Assembly: GCA_049700195.1 (NCBI GenBank)
Contig: JBNAVY010000002.1
Span: 1 to 64,000 of the forward strand
From: JBNAVY01 sp049700195
GTDB lineage: Bacteria > Bacillota > Thermoanaerobacteria > Thermoanaerobacterales > Thermoanaerobacteraceae
DNA length: 64,000 nt
Reading direction: 5' to 3'
Shown here: piece by piece, positions 27,021 through 34,892 of the stretch
Position numbering within the stretch: the first letter of the stretch is position 1
How the letters are laid out: each line of letters opens with the position of its first letter
Made by a program: the position numbers and the translations under genes
Notes under the pieces: generated by a model
The model's input: the letters and a program-made list of their open reading frames with translations, nothing else
Databases searched by the model: none
Told to the model about the DNA's origin: nothing

Positions 27021-28589
27021 CTATTTTATAATTGTCCAAATACTTACACTATCTTTAGGTAATTTAATCTGTTCAATTAAATTTATTCCTTTACCATTTT
27101 TAACATTTATATTAACTCCATTTAATAAACCATTAAGATAATCTTTATACTCTTTGGCCTTTAAAAATGTTTCAACATTTTTTACTACAGTTTCATTTCC
27201 TTTATTTATTGCAACCATAACAACATCATTACCGTAAGATCTTTCGTATATATATATATTATCGCTTACATATCTTGCTGTTGTTTCTCCATATTGAAGA
27301 GCAGGTGTATGAGCTCTTAATCTAGCCAAATTTTCTATTAATTTGTAAGCTTTGGTTTCTTCATTAAAACTATTCATCATAGGTCTATTATAAGGGTCAT
27401 TCCCATTATTTGTATCATTGTGAAGGTATTGTTCTGTACCGTAATATATCGCTGGAATCCCTCTAGATGTCATTATAAAAGCAATAGCTTCGTGTAATTT
27501 ATCCTCATCATTATTTACTGACAAGAATCTTGGCATGTCATGATTGTCAATAAAAGTCACTAATTTATATGGCTCTTTATAATCATGCTCCGTTTCTATA
27601 ATAGTATCATTGAGCCTGTCAAAACCATATCCTTTTTCAAAAGTTTCTCTTAAAGAATTATTTAGTGCAAAATCAAGAACTGTAAATCCTGATGTATTTG
27701 CAAATTGAATATTGTATCCATATAGAGGATCAGTAGGTCCACTTAGCATATATTCACCAAAAAGAAATGCATCTTTTTTAACACTATAAATGCTATCAGC
27801 AAAACTTTTTACCCAATCCATCGGCATATGTTTAGCAGCATCTAACCTTACCCCATCAATTCCATGGCCAAGCCATACCTTGATCGAATCCTTCAAATAT
27901 TTGTCAACAGTAGAATTACTTTGATCAAGATCTGCAAGGTCAAATAAATTTTTATCCTGCAAATCTTTTAAATTATTCCAGTTAGTAATTCCACCATTAT
28001 GATGAAAAAGTTTATTAACATCATTGCTATAAGTCCCTAATAATTTACCATTATCATAAAGTGCACCATTTTCAGCAAAGTCAGGATTGTTTTCATCTGC
28101 AGGACTTGTATGATTTGGAGCAAAATCTAGTATAACTTTTATTCCATTATTATGAGCAGTCTTTACAAAATTGTCAAAGTCCTCCCATGTACCAAAATGT
28201 TCTTCTATCTTCTTAAAATCTCTGGCCCAATAACCATGATAAGGCGCATTTATTTCGTTATTATAAATTGCGGGTTTATTTATATTATCCACAACAGGTG
28301 ATATCCAGATTGCAGTTGCACCCATATTTTTAATATAAGGAATTTTTTCTGTTAAACCTTTTATATCTCCACCCCAGTATAATTTCCAATTTTGATGAGT
28401 ATCATCAAAAAGTCCTTTGCTAATTTGAGGATCATCATTGCCTTTGTCGCCATTATAAAACCTGTCTACAATAACTTGATAAATCACATCTGATTTGGGA
28501 TTATTACTACTACCATTATGACTACAACTTATTAAAAAAATTGATAATGCAATTAATATAAAAGCGAATAGCTTTACATTTTTCCTCAT
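27021..28589 (-). CDS. GH13 alpha-amylase/CGTase-like lipoprotein
   Basis: A 522-residue glycosidase with a lipoprotein signal (lipobox LISC, Cys22), so anchored outside the cell. The barrel has VIYQVIVDRFYNGD, WGGDIKGLTEKIPYI, DFAPNHTS, DGVRLDAAKH (nucleophile Asp250), FGEYML (acid Glu279) and FIDNHDMPRF. The calcium-site-like N-terminus and YHGYWARDF resemble GH13_2 enzymes (cyclodextrin glucanotransferases and maltogenic amylases), but the D and E domains of CGTases are missing. The product range therefore cannot be told. It is the first gene of an operon with malE, malF and malG, and its promoter carries two LacI-type operators, so starch breakdown and uptake are induced together. Confidence 0.9.
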   Translation of the reverse strand: MRKNVKLFAFILIALSIFLISCSHNGSSNNPKSDVIYQVIVDRFYNGDKGNDDPQISKGLFDDTHQNWKLYWGGDIKGLTEKIPYIKNMGATAIWISPVVDNINKPAIYNNEINAPYHGYWARDFKKIEEHFGTWEDFDNFVKTAHNNGIKVILDFAPNHTSPADENNPDFAENGALYDNGKLLGTYSNDVNKLFHHNGGITNWNNLKDLQDKNLFDLADLDQSNSTVDKYLKDSIKVWLGHGIDGVRLDAAKHMPMDWVKSFADSIYSVKKDAFLFGEYMLSGPTDPLYGYNIQFANTSGFTVLDFALNNSLRETFEKGYGFDRLNDTIIETEHDYKEPYKLVTFIDNHDMPRFLSVNNDEDKLHEAIAFIMTSRGIPAIYYGTEQYLHNDTNNGNDPYNRPMMNSFNEETKAYKLIENLARLRAHTPALQYGETTARYVSDNIYIYERSYGNDVVMVAINKGNETVVKNVETFLKAKEYKDYLNGLLNGVNINVKNGKGINLIEQIKLPKDSVSIWTIIK

Positions 28590-28607
28590 TACATTCCCCC
28601 TAAAATT

Positions 28608-28631
28608 GATTGCTACAATATTACAGCAATC
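28608..28631 (-). repeat. Leader hairpin of the amylase operon
   Basis: GATTGCT (28608-28614) and AGCAATC (28625-28631) are perfect inverted arms around ten bases in the region just upstream of the amylase start. It touches the weaker operator. Confidence 0.4.
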
Positions 28632-28637
28632 GGTTTC
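28626..28637. promoter_or_regulatory. Second LacI-type operator of the amylase operon
   Basis: GCAATCGGTTTC fits GCAANCGNTTGC with one mismatch. It lies 54 bases from the perfect operator at 28680, a spacing that would allow looping or cooperative binding. Confidence 0.45.
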
Positions 28638-28679
28638 TTGATTGATATTTTTTTAAGCGCACAAATGCAAATAAAGTTT

Positions 28680-28691
28680 GCAATCGCTTGC
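28680..28691. promoter_or_regulatory. Perfect LacI-type operator of the amylase operon
   Basis: GCAATCGCTTGC matches GCAANCGNTTGC exactly, the pattern bound by LacI/GalR-family repressors such as MalR or by CcpA. It is inside a larger dyad: TAAGCGCA at 28654-28661 and TGCGCTTA at 28689-28696 are perfect inverted copies. Confidence 0.65.
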
Positions 28692-28759
28692 GCTTACCAA
28701 TCAATTATATTGTATATCTTAATTAAACAAATGTCAATATGTTTTTTTGTGTAAATAAG

Positions 28760-29746
28760 CTAATTTTTAAGGTTTTCTATTATTAAATTCATTATTACTT
28801 TCGCGAGCTTTTTCTCATCATGCCTTATATATTCTTTTTTTAGTGCAACTACATCTTCTTCAATTGTTCTAATACCGATTTTAGTTAATTCTTTGACATC
28901 ATATTCTACAGGAAGAGATTTATCTTTTACATATCTTTCTACATAAGTTGTTGGAATAATACCACTATTTACTATAATATAATCTAAACTCTTCAATTTA
29001 TGAGAAAATAATGCACAAACATGGTCAACAGCGCTATAACCTAAAGTTTCTCCTGGCTGTGTCATTATATTTAATACATATATTTTAAGTGCTTTTGAAC
29101 GTTCAATGGCATCAGCTACCCCATCAACTAAAAGATTTGGTATTATACTTGTATATAAACTTCCAGGCCCTAAAACAATTGCATCAGCATTTAAAATATC
29201 TGTTATAACTTCTTCAAAAGGTACAGCATTTTCTGGCTCGATGTACATTTTTTTAACAGGAATACCTAATCTTTGCTGGACTATTGGTATTTGAGATTCT
29301 CCTTTTATAATTGTGCCATCTTCTAATTGTGCTATAAGTTTCAAATCATCTAAAGATACAGGCAAAACTTTACCCGATACTGCAAGAACTTCGCTCATTT
29401 TTTTAATAGCTTCTTCAAAATTTTTTGATATCCCAACCATGGCTGCTAAAAATAAATTTCCAAAATTCTGACCCTTTAACATTCCTTCTTTAAAACGGTA
29501 TTGCAGCAATTGTTCCATTGTAGGTTCTGTATTTGCAAGGGCTAATATACAATTTCTTATATCACCCGGTGGTAAAATACCTAAATCATGTCTTAAAACT
29601 CCAGACCCACCTCCATCATCTGCAACAGTAACTACAGCAGTAATATTATCTGTAAAAAGTTTTAGACCTCTTAACATTGTAGATAAGCCTGTGCCCCCGC
29701 CAATTGCAACTATTTTATAATCAAATTTGCCGCAAATATCCTTCAT
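28760..29746 (-). CDS. yvcK: YvcK/CofD-like protein (cell shape and carbon metabolism)
   Basis: A 328-residue member of the GlmR/YvcK family. The N-terminal VAIGGGTGLSTMLRGLK loop binds a nucleotide sugar, and DDGGGSGVLRHDLGILPPGD is the second signature. In Bacillus it binds UDP-GlcNAc and promotes amino-sugar supply for the cell wall, with a need shown on gluconeogenic carbon. The start is set at the ATG at 29746, six bases after GGAGGA. The ATG at 29752 touches that site. It overlaps the rapZ stop region and forms an operon with rapZ, the PHP gene and murB. Confidence 0.93.
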   Translation of the reverse strand: MKDICGKFDYKIVAIGGGTGLSTMLRGLKLFTDNITAVVTVADDGGGSGVLRHDLGILPPGDIRNCILALANTEPTMEQLLQYRFKEGMLKGQNFGNLFLAAMVGISKNFEEAIKKMSEVLAVSGKVLPVSLDDLKLIAQLEDGTIIKGESQIPIVQQRLGIPVKKMYIEPENAVPFEEVITDILNADAIVLGPGSLYTSIIPNLLVDGVADAIERSKALKIYVLNIMTQPGETLGYSAVDHVCALFSHKLKSLDYIIVNSGIIPTTYVERYVKDKSLPVEYDVKELTKIGIRTIEEDVVALKKEYIRHDEKKLAKVIMNLIIENLKN

Positions 29747-29748
29747 GT

Positions 29749-30603
29749 TCATTCCTCCCCTATATCCCTATGGTCTATTATTACAGAATATTCATCTTTT
29801 TTCAGTAAATCATAAAGTGTATTAGCAATAGTAACAGAACGATGCTTACCTCCTGTACATCCTATACCTATAACAAGCTGTGATTTACCTTCTCGTATAT
29901 AATAGGGGAGTAAAAATTCTATCATATCAGTTAATCTTGTTATAAATTCTTTAGCTTCATCCCATTTTAATACATATTCCTTTACTGCATCATCGTTCCC
30001 AGTTAAATTTTTAAGTTCCTCTATGTAAAACGGATTAGGTAAAAATCTTACATCAAAAACCAAATCAGCCTCAAGAGGAATACCGTATTTATATCCAAAG
30101 GACATTATACTAATTATAATACCCTTAAATTTTCGCCCTTCTAAAAATATATTTGATAATTCCTGTTTTAACTGTGCTGAGGTTAAATTTGTAGTATCAA
30201 TAATGCTATCAGCCATCTTTCTGATCTCTTTAAGCCTTTTTCTTTCTTCATTTATCCCATTTATTATTCTTCCATCAATAGATAAAGGATGTTTTCTCCT
30301 TGTTTCTTTAAATCTTTTTATTAATACTTCATCAGAAGCTTCTAAAAATATTATTTCATAATCATAATTATTTTTTTTCAAAAAATCCAAACTTGCATAA
30401 ATATCTTCAAAAAATTCACCTCCTCTTATATCCATACCTAGTGCAATTTTATCCATGTTTTTAGATTGATAAAATAAATCAGCTAACTTAGGTATTAAAG
30501 CAGGTGGAAAATTATCTATACAAAAAAAACCCATATCTTCCATAGCATTTAGAGCTTGAGTTTTACCAGCACCAGATAACCCAGTTATAATTACAAACCT
30601 CAC
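29749..30603 (-). CDS. rapZ: RapZ-like nucleotide-binding protein
   Basis: A 284-residue RapZ/YvcJ protein. A P-loop ITGLSGAGKTQAL starts the chain, and the C-terminal domain has IGCTGGKHRSVTIAN, the conserved GCTGG block. In Enterobacteria RapZ directs decay of the GlmZ RNA. In Bacillus YvcJ has GTPase activity and affects competence, and the function in clostridia is open. The start is GTG at 30603, eight bases after AAGGAG. An earlier GTG overlaps the stop of the PHP gene and the ribosome binding site. Confidence 0.93.
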   Translation of the reverse strand: MRFVIITGLSGAGKTQALNAMEDMGFFCIDNFPPALIPKLADLFYQSKNMDKIALGMDIRGGEFFEDIYASLDFLKKNNYDYEIIFLEASDEVLIKRFKETRRKHPLSIDGRIINGINEERKRLKEIRKMADSIIDTTNLTSAQLKQELSNIFLEGRKFKGIIISIMSFGYKYGIPLEADLVFDVRFLPNPFYIEELKNLTGNDDAVKEYVLKWDEAKEFITRLTDMIEFLLPYYIREGKSQLVIGIGCTGGKHRSVTIANTLYDLLKKDEYSVIIDHRDIGEE

Positions 30604-30608
30604 AAATA

Positions 30609-31340
30609 TCACTCCTTAGCATTTATTATATCTTCCCAAGTTAATCCAGCTTCTTCAGCAATATCTATACCTCTTTTAAAATCGCCGACTCTTGAAGGTG
30701 TATGTGCATCACTATTTATGACAAATTTACAATTCTCTTTTTTTGCAATCTTTATATATTCTACAGTCATATAACCATGACTAGAATTGATTTCCAGAGC
30801 TGTATCCCTTTCTCTGGCTGCTTTTGAAAGCATCTTTGTATTTATATTAACCTTAGCTCCGGGATGTGTAATTATATCTATTTTATATTTTTTTATAGCA
30901 TTTATCATCGCTTGAGTATTAGATTCCATTGTTTCTTCCATTAAAGTTTTAGAATATTTACCTAAATAATTTTTACCAAACAAGTAAATAGCACTTTTAA
31001 AATCTTTCGGCATAACTCCTTCATGATAACCCATAAGCAATATATCTAAATATTGCATAAGTTCATCTTTTACATCTATATCACCATTTAAACTTATAAT
31101 ATTTGCTTCTACTCCCATCAGAACTTTTATTTGAGGATATTTTTCATTTATACTGTCAATTTCTTCCCTCATTTTTTTAAAATCTTTTCTCCTCATACCA
31201 TAAAAAATATGTCCTGGCCCATGATCAGTAATTGCAATCTCTTTTAGGCCTAATTTTATTCCGGCTTTTACATTATCCTCTATACTACCTTTGCCATGAC
31301 TGTAAATCGTATGAGTATGATAATCAGCAAATATATTCAT
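30609..31340 (-). CDS. PHP-domain metal-dependent phosphoesterase
   Basis: A 243-residue PHP-fold hydrolase of the YcdX type. Metal ligands are visible: DYHTHTIYSHGKG at the start, ITDHGPGH, GVEANI, THPGAKV, and NSDAHTPSRVGDF near the end. The substrate of this group is a small phosphate ester or is unknown. In related thermophiles it sits between murB and rapZ, as here. It lies 12 bases after murB and five bases before the rapZ start, so it is in the same operon. Confidence 0.85.
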   Translation of the reverse strand: MNIFADYHTHTIYSHGKGSIEDNVKAGIKLGLKEIAITDHGPGHIFYGMRRKDFKKMREEIDSINEKYPQIKVLMGVEANIISLNGDIDVKDELMQYLDILLMGYHEGVMPKDFKSAIYLFGKNYLGKYSKTLMEETMESNTQAMINAIKKYKIDIITHPGAKVNINTKMLSKAARERDTALEINSSHGYMTVEYIKIAKKENCKFVINSDAHTPSRVGDFKRGIDIAEEAGLTWEDIINAKE

Positions 31341-31352
31341 AATTTAGCTCAC

Positions 31353-32264
31353 CTATTTTTCTCCAATTATTTTTACTTCTGGAATAAGTTCAACACCAAA
31401 TTTGTTTTTCACTGTCTTTTGTATATGTTCTATAAGTTGTAAAACATCAAAAAAACTAGCTTCTCCTGTATTTATAATAAATCCACAGTGTTTATCTGAA
31501 ACTTTTGCTCCACCTATTGAAAAGCCTTTAAGTCCCGCATCCTCAATTAATTTTCCAGCATAATATCCTTCAGGTCTTTTAAAAGTACTCCCAGCGCTTG
31601 GATATTCTAAGGGTTGTTTTTCTTTTCTTCTTAGATTTAGCTCTTCCATTCTTTTTCTAATTTCTTCATAATTCCCTTTATTTAATTTTATCCATGCTTT
31701 TAATACTATTAACTCTTTAAGTTGGATAATACTATTTCTATACGAAAAATTCATATCCTTGTTTTTTAGTATTTGAATATTACCTTCTTTGTCGATAGTT
31801 TCTACTTGTATTATGACATCTTTTATTTCCGGACCATAAGCACCTGCATTCATTGTTATTGCACCTCCGAGCGTACCGGGGATTCCACTTGCAAATTCAA
31901 ATCCTGCAAGTTGATTTAATAATGCAATGTTAGCAATATAAGAAAGTAATGCTCCAGCCTCTGCAATAATAATATCTTCTTCTACATAAACATTTTTTAA
32001 AGAAGTTAATTTTATAACGACACCCCTAATACCTTTTTCAGATACAAGAAGATTTGTGCCATTTCCTAAAATAATAAAGGGGTAATTCCCGAATTTTAAA
32101 ATTTTAATTATGTTTATAAGTTCCTCTCTATTTTGAGGAATAACCAAAATATCAGCAGGTCCACCAATCCTAAATGAAGTATGTTTTTTCATAGGTTCAT
32201 TTATATATATATTTTCCTTAGAAGTAACACCCTTCAGTCTATCAAGTATCATTTCAACCACCAT
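31353..32264 (-). CDS. murB: UDP-N-acetylenolpyruvoylglucosamine reductase
   Basis: A 303-residue type II MurB, which reduces UDP-GlcNAc-enolpyruvate to UDP-MurNAc in peptidoglycan synthesis. Motifs: KHTSFRIGGPADILV (FAD site start), GNGTNLLV, ASGIPGTLGGAITMNAGAYG, SYRNSI, and the catalytic YPSAGSTFKRP (serine) with the C-terminal SDKHCGFIIN and PEVKIIG (glutamate). It is the first gene of the murB-PHP-rapZ-yvcK operon. The ATG at 32264 is used; a GTG one codon later has slightly better spacing to AAGGAG. Confidence 0.95.
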   Translation of the reverse strand: MVVEMILDRLKGVTSKENIYINEPMKKHTSFRIGGPADILVIPQNREELINIIKILKFGNYPFIILGNGTNLLVSEKGIRGVVIKLTSLKNVYVEEDIIIAEAGALLSYIANIALLNQLAGFEFASGIPGTLGGAITMNAGAYGPEIKDVIIQVETIDKEGNIQILKNKDMNFSYRNSIIQLKELIVLKAWIKLNKGNYEEIRKRMEELNLRRKEKQPLEYPSAGSTFKRPEGYYAGKLIEDAGLKGFSIGGAKVSDKHCGFIINTGEASFFDVLQLIEHIQKTVKNKFGVELIPEVKIIGEK

Positions 32265-32409
32265 ATCACTCCTTAATTATAGTAAAAAGTATTTCATACT
32301 TATAGTGTATAAACTAAAGTTTTTTTCATTCTATAAATCTTACATAATATCATATAATTTATATTCTTATAATAACACTTTTTTAATTCATATAAAAGGT
32401 AAAATAAAT

Positions 32410-32427
32410 AGAGGGAATATTCCCTCT
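32410..32427 (-). terminator. Terminator of the zinc-ribbon gene
   Basis: AGAGGGAATATTCCCTCT is a perfect 18-base palindrome directly after the stop codon, followed on the minus strand by ATTTATTTTA. Confidence 0.65.
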
Positions 32428-32598
32428 TTATAAGTTAAAACAAACTTTAAATCTTTTGCTTATGCAACCTTCAGAGTCATACATACTTACAACAGCTGCA
32501 CATTTTTTGATTTTAATCTCACAGTTGCAATCCCTGCAAAAATAAAGGTTATTACCAATTTTGCCCACATTTGTACTCTTGCAGTTCGGGCATTCCAC
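32428..32598 (-). CDS. Small zinc-ribbon protein (56 residues)
   Basis: A short gene that size-limited gene finding would miss. It starts at GTG seven bases after GAGGTGA and encodes MECPNCKSTNVGKIG followed by YFCRDCNCEIKI. The CPNC...CRDC pattern is a clear zinc ribbon. The tail has two more cysteines (KKCAAVV and VCFNL). Short ribbons of this kind occur in thermophilic anaerobes and are of unknown function. DNA or RNA binding, or a part in transcription, is possible but not shown. It has its own terminator and reads in the same direction as murB, about 160 bases upstream of it. Confidence 0.7.
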   Translation of the reverse strand: MECPNCKSTNVGKIGNNLYFCRDCNCEIKIKKCAAVVSMYDSEGCISKRFKVCFNL

Positions 32599-32696
32599 AA
32601 CTCATCACCTCTTTATAGAGCTGCTATAAATACCAACTAAATTAATCTTTTAATGTATTACTCTTGCACCATACAGCCCTAATAATATAAAATCAA

Positions 32697-32728
32697 ACTA
32701 AATAGTATAAATATTTAAACTATTTAGT
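32697..32728. repeat. Inverted repeat in the 340-base gap upstream of ytrH
   Basis: ACTAAATAGT (32697-32706) and ACTATTTAGT (32719-32728) are perfect 10-base inverted arms with a 12-base AT-rich loop. No U-tract follows on either strand, so it is more likely a protein-binding site or cruciform than a terminator. The rest of the gap from 32599 to 32942 is AT-rich promoter-like sequence without a gene. Confidence 0.4.
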
Positions 32729-32942
32729 ATATATACATACCCATAGTTACTCTTTATATATTATATCATAACCGTTTTATTTAAATATAGTCTGAAATAA
32801 GGTCAAATCTTCTAATATTTTGAATTTATCCTACAAATTAATTCAATTATCTTCAATTATCAAAATTTATAATCATTTTTCTCATTTACCCTTTGCAAAT
32901 ATTTCTTATTTTTAATTCATATAAATATATGAGGTGTTTTAT

Positions 32943-33269
32943 ATGATATTTAAAGTAATAAAAGTTTTTTCAGTTCCATTTTTTACTTCAATGGGAGTAG
33001 TAATAGGAGGTACAATAATAGGATCTTTATCATCTATTTTTAATCCTGATTCACCAATTAAAATTATTAACAACATTTTAAAAGATATAAGATTATGGGC
33101 AGTATTAGTAGGCCTTGGAGGTTCCTTTTCTGCAATAAGAGGTTTCGAAATTGGTCTCAGCGGAGAATTTACACAGCTTTTTAAACAAGGTATCATAATT
33201 TTAGGAGCTTTTCTTGGATCTTATTTAGGCTTTAAAGTAATAACCTTTCTCATAGGTGATATAAAATGA
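32943..33269 (+). CDS. ytrH: YtrH-like sporulation membrane protein
   Basis: A 108-residue membrane protein with three hydrophobic segments. The sequence FFTSMGVVIGGTIIGSL, followed by LWAVLVGLGGSFSAIRGFEIGL and a C-terminal GAFLGSYLGF block, matches the YtrH family, which in Bacillus is made in the mother cell under sigma-E and needed for efficient sporulation. The start is the ATG at 32943, six bases after GAGGTG. An AAATATT box and a CATATAAA box 14 bases apart (32897-32925) resemble a sigma-E promoter, but they lie very close to the ribosome binding site. The gene overlaps the next one by four bases. Confidence 0.8.
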   Translation: MIFKVIKVFSVPFFTSMGVVIGGTIIGSLSSIFNPDSPIKIINNILKDIRLWAVLVGLGGSFSAIRGFEIGLSGEFTQLFKQGIIILGAFLGSYLGFKVITFLIGDIK

Positions 33270-33712
33270 AGATATTTTATAAGGTTTTATCCGCTTTCTT
33301 CATTGGTTTTATAGTTGGTTGTTCTATTATAAATATTGTAAATAGTATAACAATTGATAAGTTAATGTTTGAAAATCAAGCTTATAAAATGAAAATTTTT
33401 GAATTAGAAGATAAGATCAACAAATATAATAATTTCGTAGAAAATAATTCATATATTATAGTATCAGATATTGAGACATTTATTTCAAATTGTAATGATA
33501 AAAAAATAAAAACCGATGTGGAAAACTATATAAAAGAAAAATTAAAAGACCTATATGGAAAACCCGTTGATAAAATACAGCCATTTCTAATAAAAAATAT
33601 TTTTGATGGAAGAATAATCATATTAGAAAATAAAAAAATTTTAATGAAAGTAGATTTTATAATAATTTCTAAAAAAGTTGAAATATACATACATTTAGAA
33701 GAAAAAAATTGA
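33266..33712 (+). CDS. YtrI-like sporulation membrane protein
   Basis: A 148-residue protein with one N-terminal membrane helix (FFIGFIVGCSIINIVNSI) and a long charged alpha/beta tail with a short coiled-coil-like stretch (LEDKINKYNNFVE). It starts four bases inside ytrH. In Bacillus ytrH is followed by ytrI, which encodes a protein of the same form, so the name rests on order and topology, because direct sequence similarity is weak. The GC content is very low. Confidence 0.6.
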   Translation: MKIFYKVLSAFFIGFIVGCSIINIVNSITIDKLMFENQAYKMKIFELEDKINKYNNFVENNSYIIVSDIETFISNCNDKKIKTDVENYIKEKLKDLYGKPVDKIQPFLIKNIFDGRIIILENKKILMKVDFIIISKKVEIYIHLEEKN

Positions 33713-33922
33713 AAAAAAATTAAAGTATTTATAAAGCATAATATATGGATTAAAAACAGGCAATCAGAATTGCTACAGGTATTTCTATGACATGCAAAGG
33801 TTTAAAAACAAGACTTTTACATGTATGCTTTTGCCGTATTAGGACTGATTCTTGTCGTTTAAAAATTATTTGGATACTGTTTTATATATAATTTAATGGG
33901 AAAATATACAGATAATTAAATT

Positions 33923-33977
33923 AAAAAGATATCTAAAATAAGCTTTAAAATTAGGCTTAAATTTTAGATATCTTTTT
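33923..33977. terminator. Long bidirectional hairpin at the 3' ends of ytrI-like and patatin genes
   Basis: A 17-base perfect stem (33923-33939 with 33961-33977) has AAAAAGATATC at its base and a 20-base loop. T residues flank it on both strands. The right arm lies inside the last codons of the patatin gene. The 210 bases between it and the ytrI-like stop hold no convincing gene. Confidence 0.7.
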
Positions 33978-34811
33978 GATTTCTTGTATAATATTTTTAG
34001 CTGCTTCTTCTCCTTTTTTTATTGTTTCTTCTGCTTTATCAAATCTATACCATTTAATATTATCAACATCTGATTTAATTGTATAAATTGGCTTACTGCA
34101 TCTCGTCGTTATTTTCTTTTCTTTATTTTCTTTCAAAAGTTTCATAGTTGTAGCTGTAACTGACATCATATCAGGCATTAACATATTTAATTTATATGCT
34201 TTATCAGTTATTTTAGTTTTTTTATTAATTGCAGAAAAAATTTTTGTAAACATACCCATATCAATATTAGAACTAACATCGGAAATTATAATAATATCTG
34301 CTCCAAGACTTTCTGCTAAAAAAGCTACATCAAACTCTACAATTGAACCATCAATTAATTCTGTATTGAACCATTCAACAGGTTCAAAAACAAAAGGAAT
34401 TGAAATACTTGCTCTTACAGCTTTTATAAGGTCTCCCTCTTTAAAAATTATCTCCTTCCCAGTATTTACATCTGTTGCAACTATATACATTGGAATATAT
34501 AACTCATTAAAATCCTTTTTAATAAACTTTTCTAAATGTTTTTCAAGTTTTGTACCACGAATAAGTCCTTTTCTAGATACCTTGATATCCATAGTAGTAA
34601 GAAATTTAAAAAATCCAAATTCATGGGCACCATTTAAAAGATCATCCAAATTTTCTTTTGAAGAATATGCAGCACCAACTAAGGCACCCATACTTGCACC
34701 AATTATAAAATCAATAGTAATGCCTTCATCTTTGAGTTTTTTTAAAACTCCTAGATGAGCATATCCTCTTGCGGCTCCTCCGCCTAAGATAAGGCCAATT
34801 TTTGGTCTCAT
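33957..34811 (-). CDS. Patatin-like phospholipase
   Basis: A 284-residue serine hydrolase of the RssA/NTE group. The oxyanion loop GLILGGGAARGYAHLGVL starts the chain, the nucleophile is in GASMGALVG, and the catalytic Asp is in DGSIVEF. Such enzymes cleave acyl chains from lipids in the cytoplasm or at the inner face of the membrane, and the physiological substrate is unknown. The start is set at the ATG at 34811, before RPKIGL, with GGTGATGGG upstream. An ATG six codons earlier is also possible. Confidence 0.88.
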   Translation of the reverse strand: MRPKIGLILGGGAARGYAHLGVLKKLKDEGITIDFIIGASMGALVGAAYSSKENLDDLLNGAHEFGFFKFLTTMDIKVSRKGLIRGTKLEKHLEKFIKKDFNELYIPMYIVATDVNTGKEIIFKEGDLIKAVRASISIPFVFEPVEWFNTELIDGSIVEFDVAFLAESLGADIIIISDVSSNIDMGMFTKIFSAINKKTKITDKAYKLNMLMPDMMSVTATTMKLLKENKEKKITTRCSKPIYTIKSDVDNIKWYRFDKAEETIKKGEEAAKNIIQEIKKISKI

Positions 34812-34892
34812 TATCCCATCACCAATCATAAATTATTTCTACTCCTAATATTATATCATTAAAATTCTTATTTTTATATAATAAAATAGGTT

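Noticed and set aside
32697..32728. Inverted repeat as transcription terminator
   Set aside because: No T-run follows on either strand and no gene ends directly before it.
33760..33860. Tiny membrane-like peptide (MYAFAVLGLILVV) after the ytrI-like gene
   Set aside because: Only 13 codons from the ATG and no ribosome binding site at proper distance; the upstream frame lacks a start.
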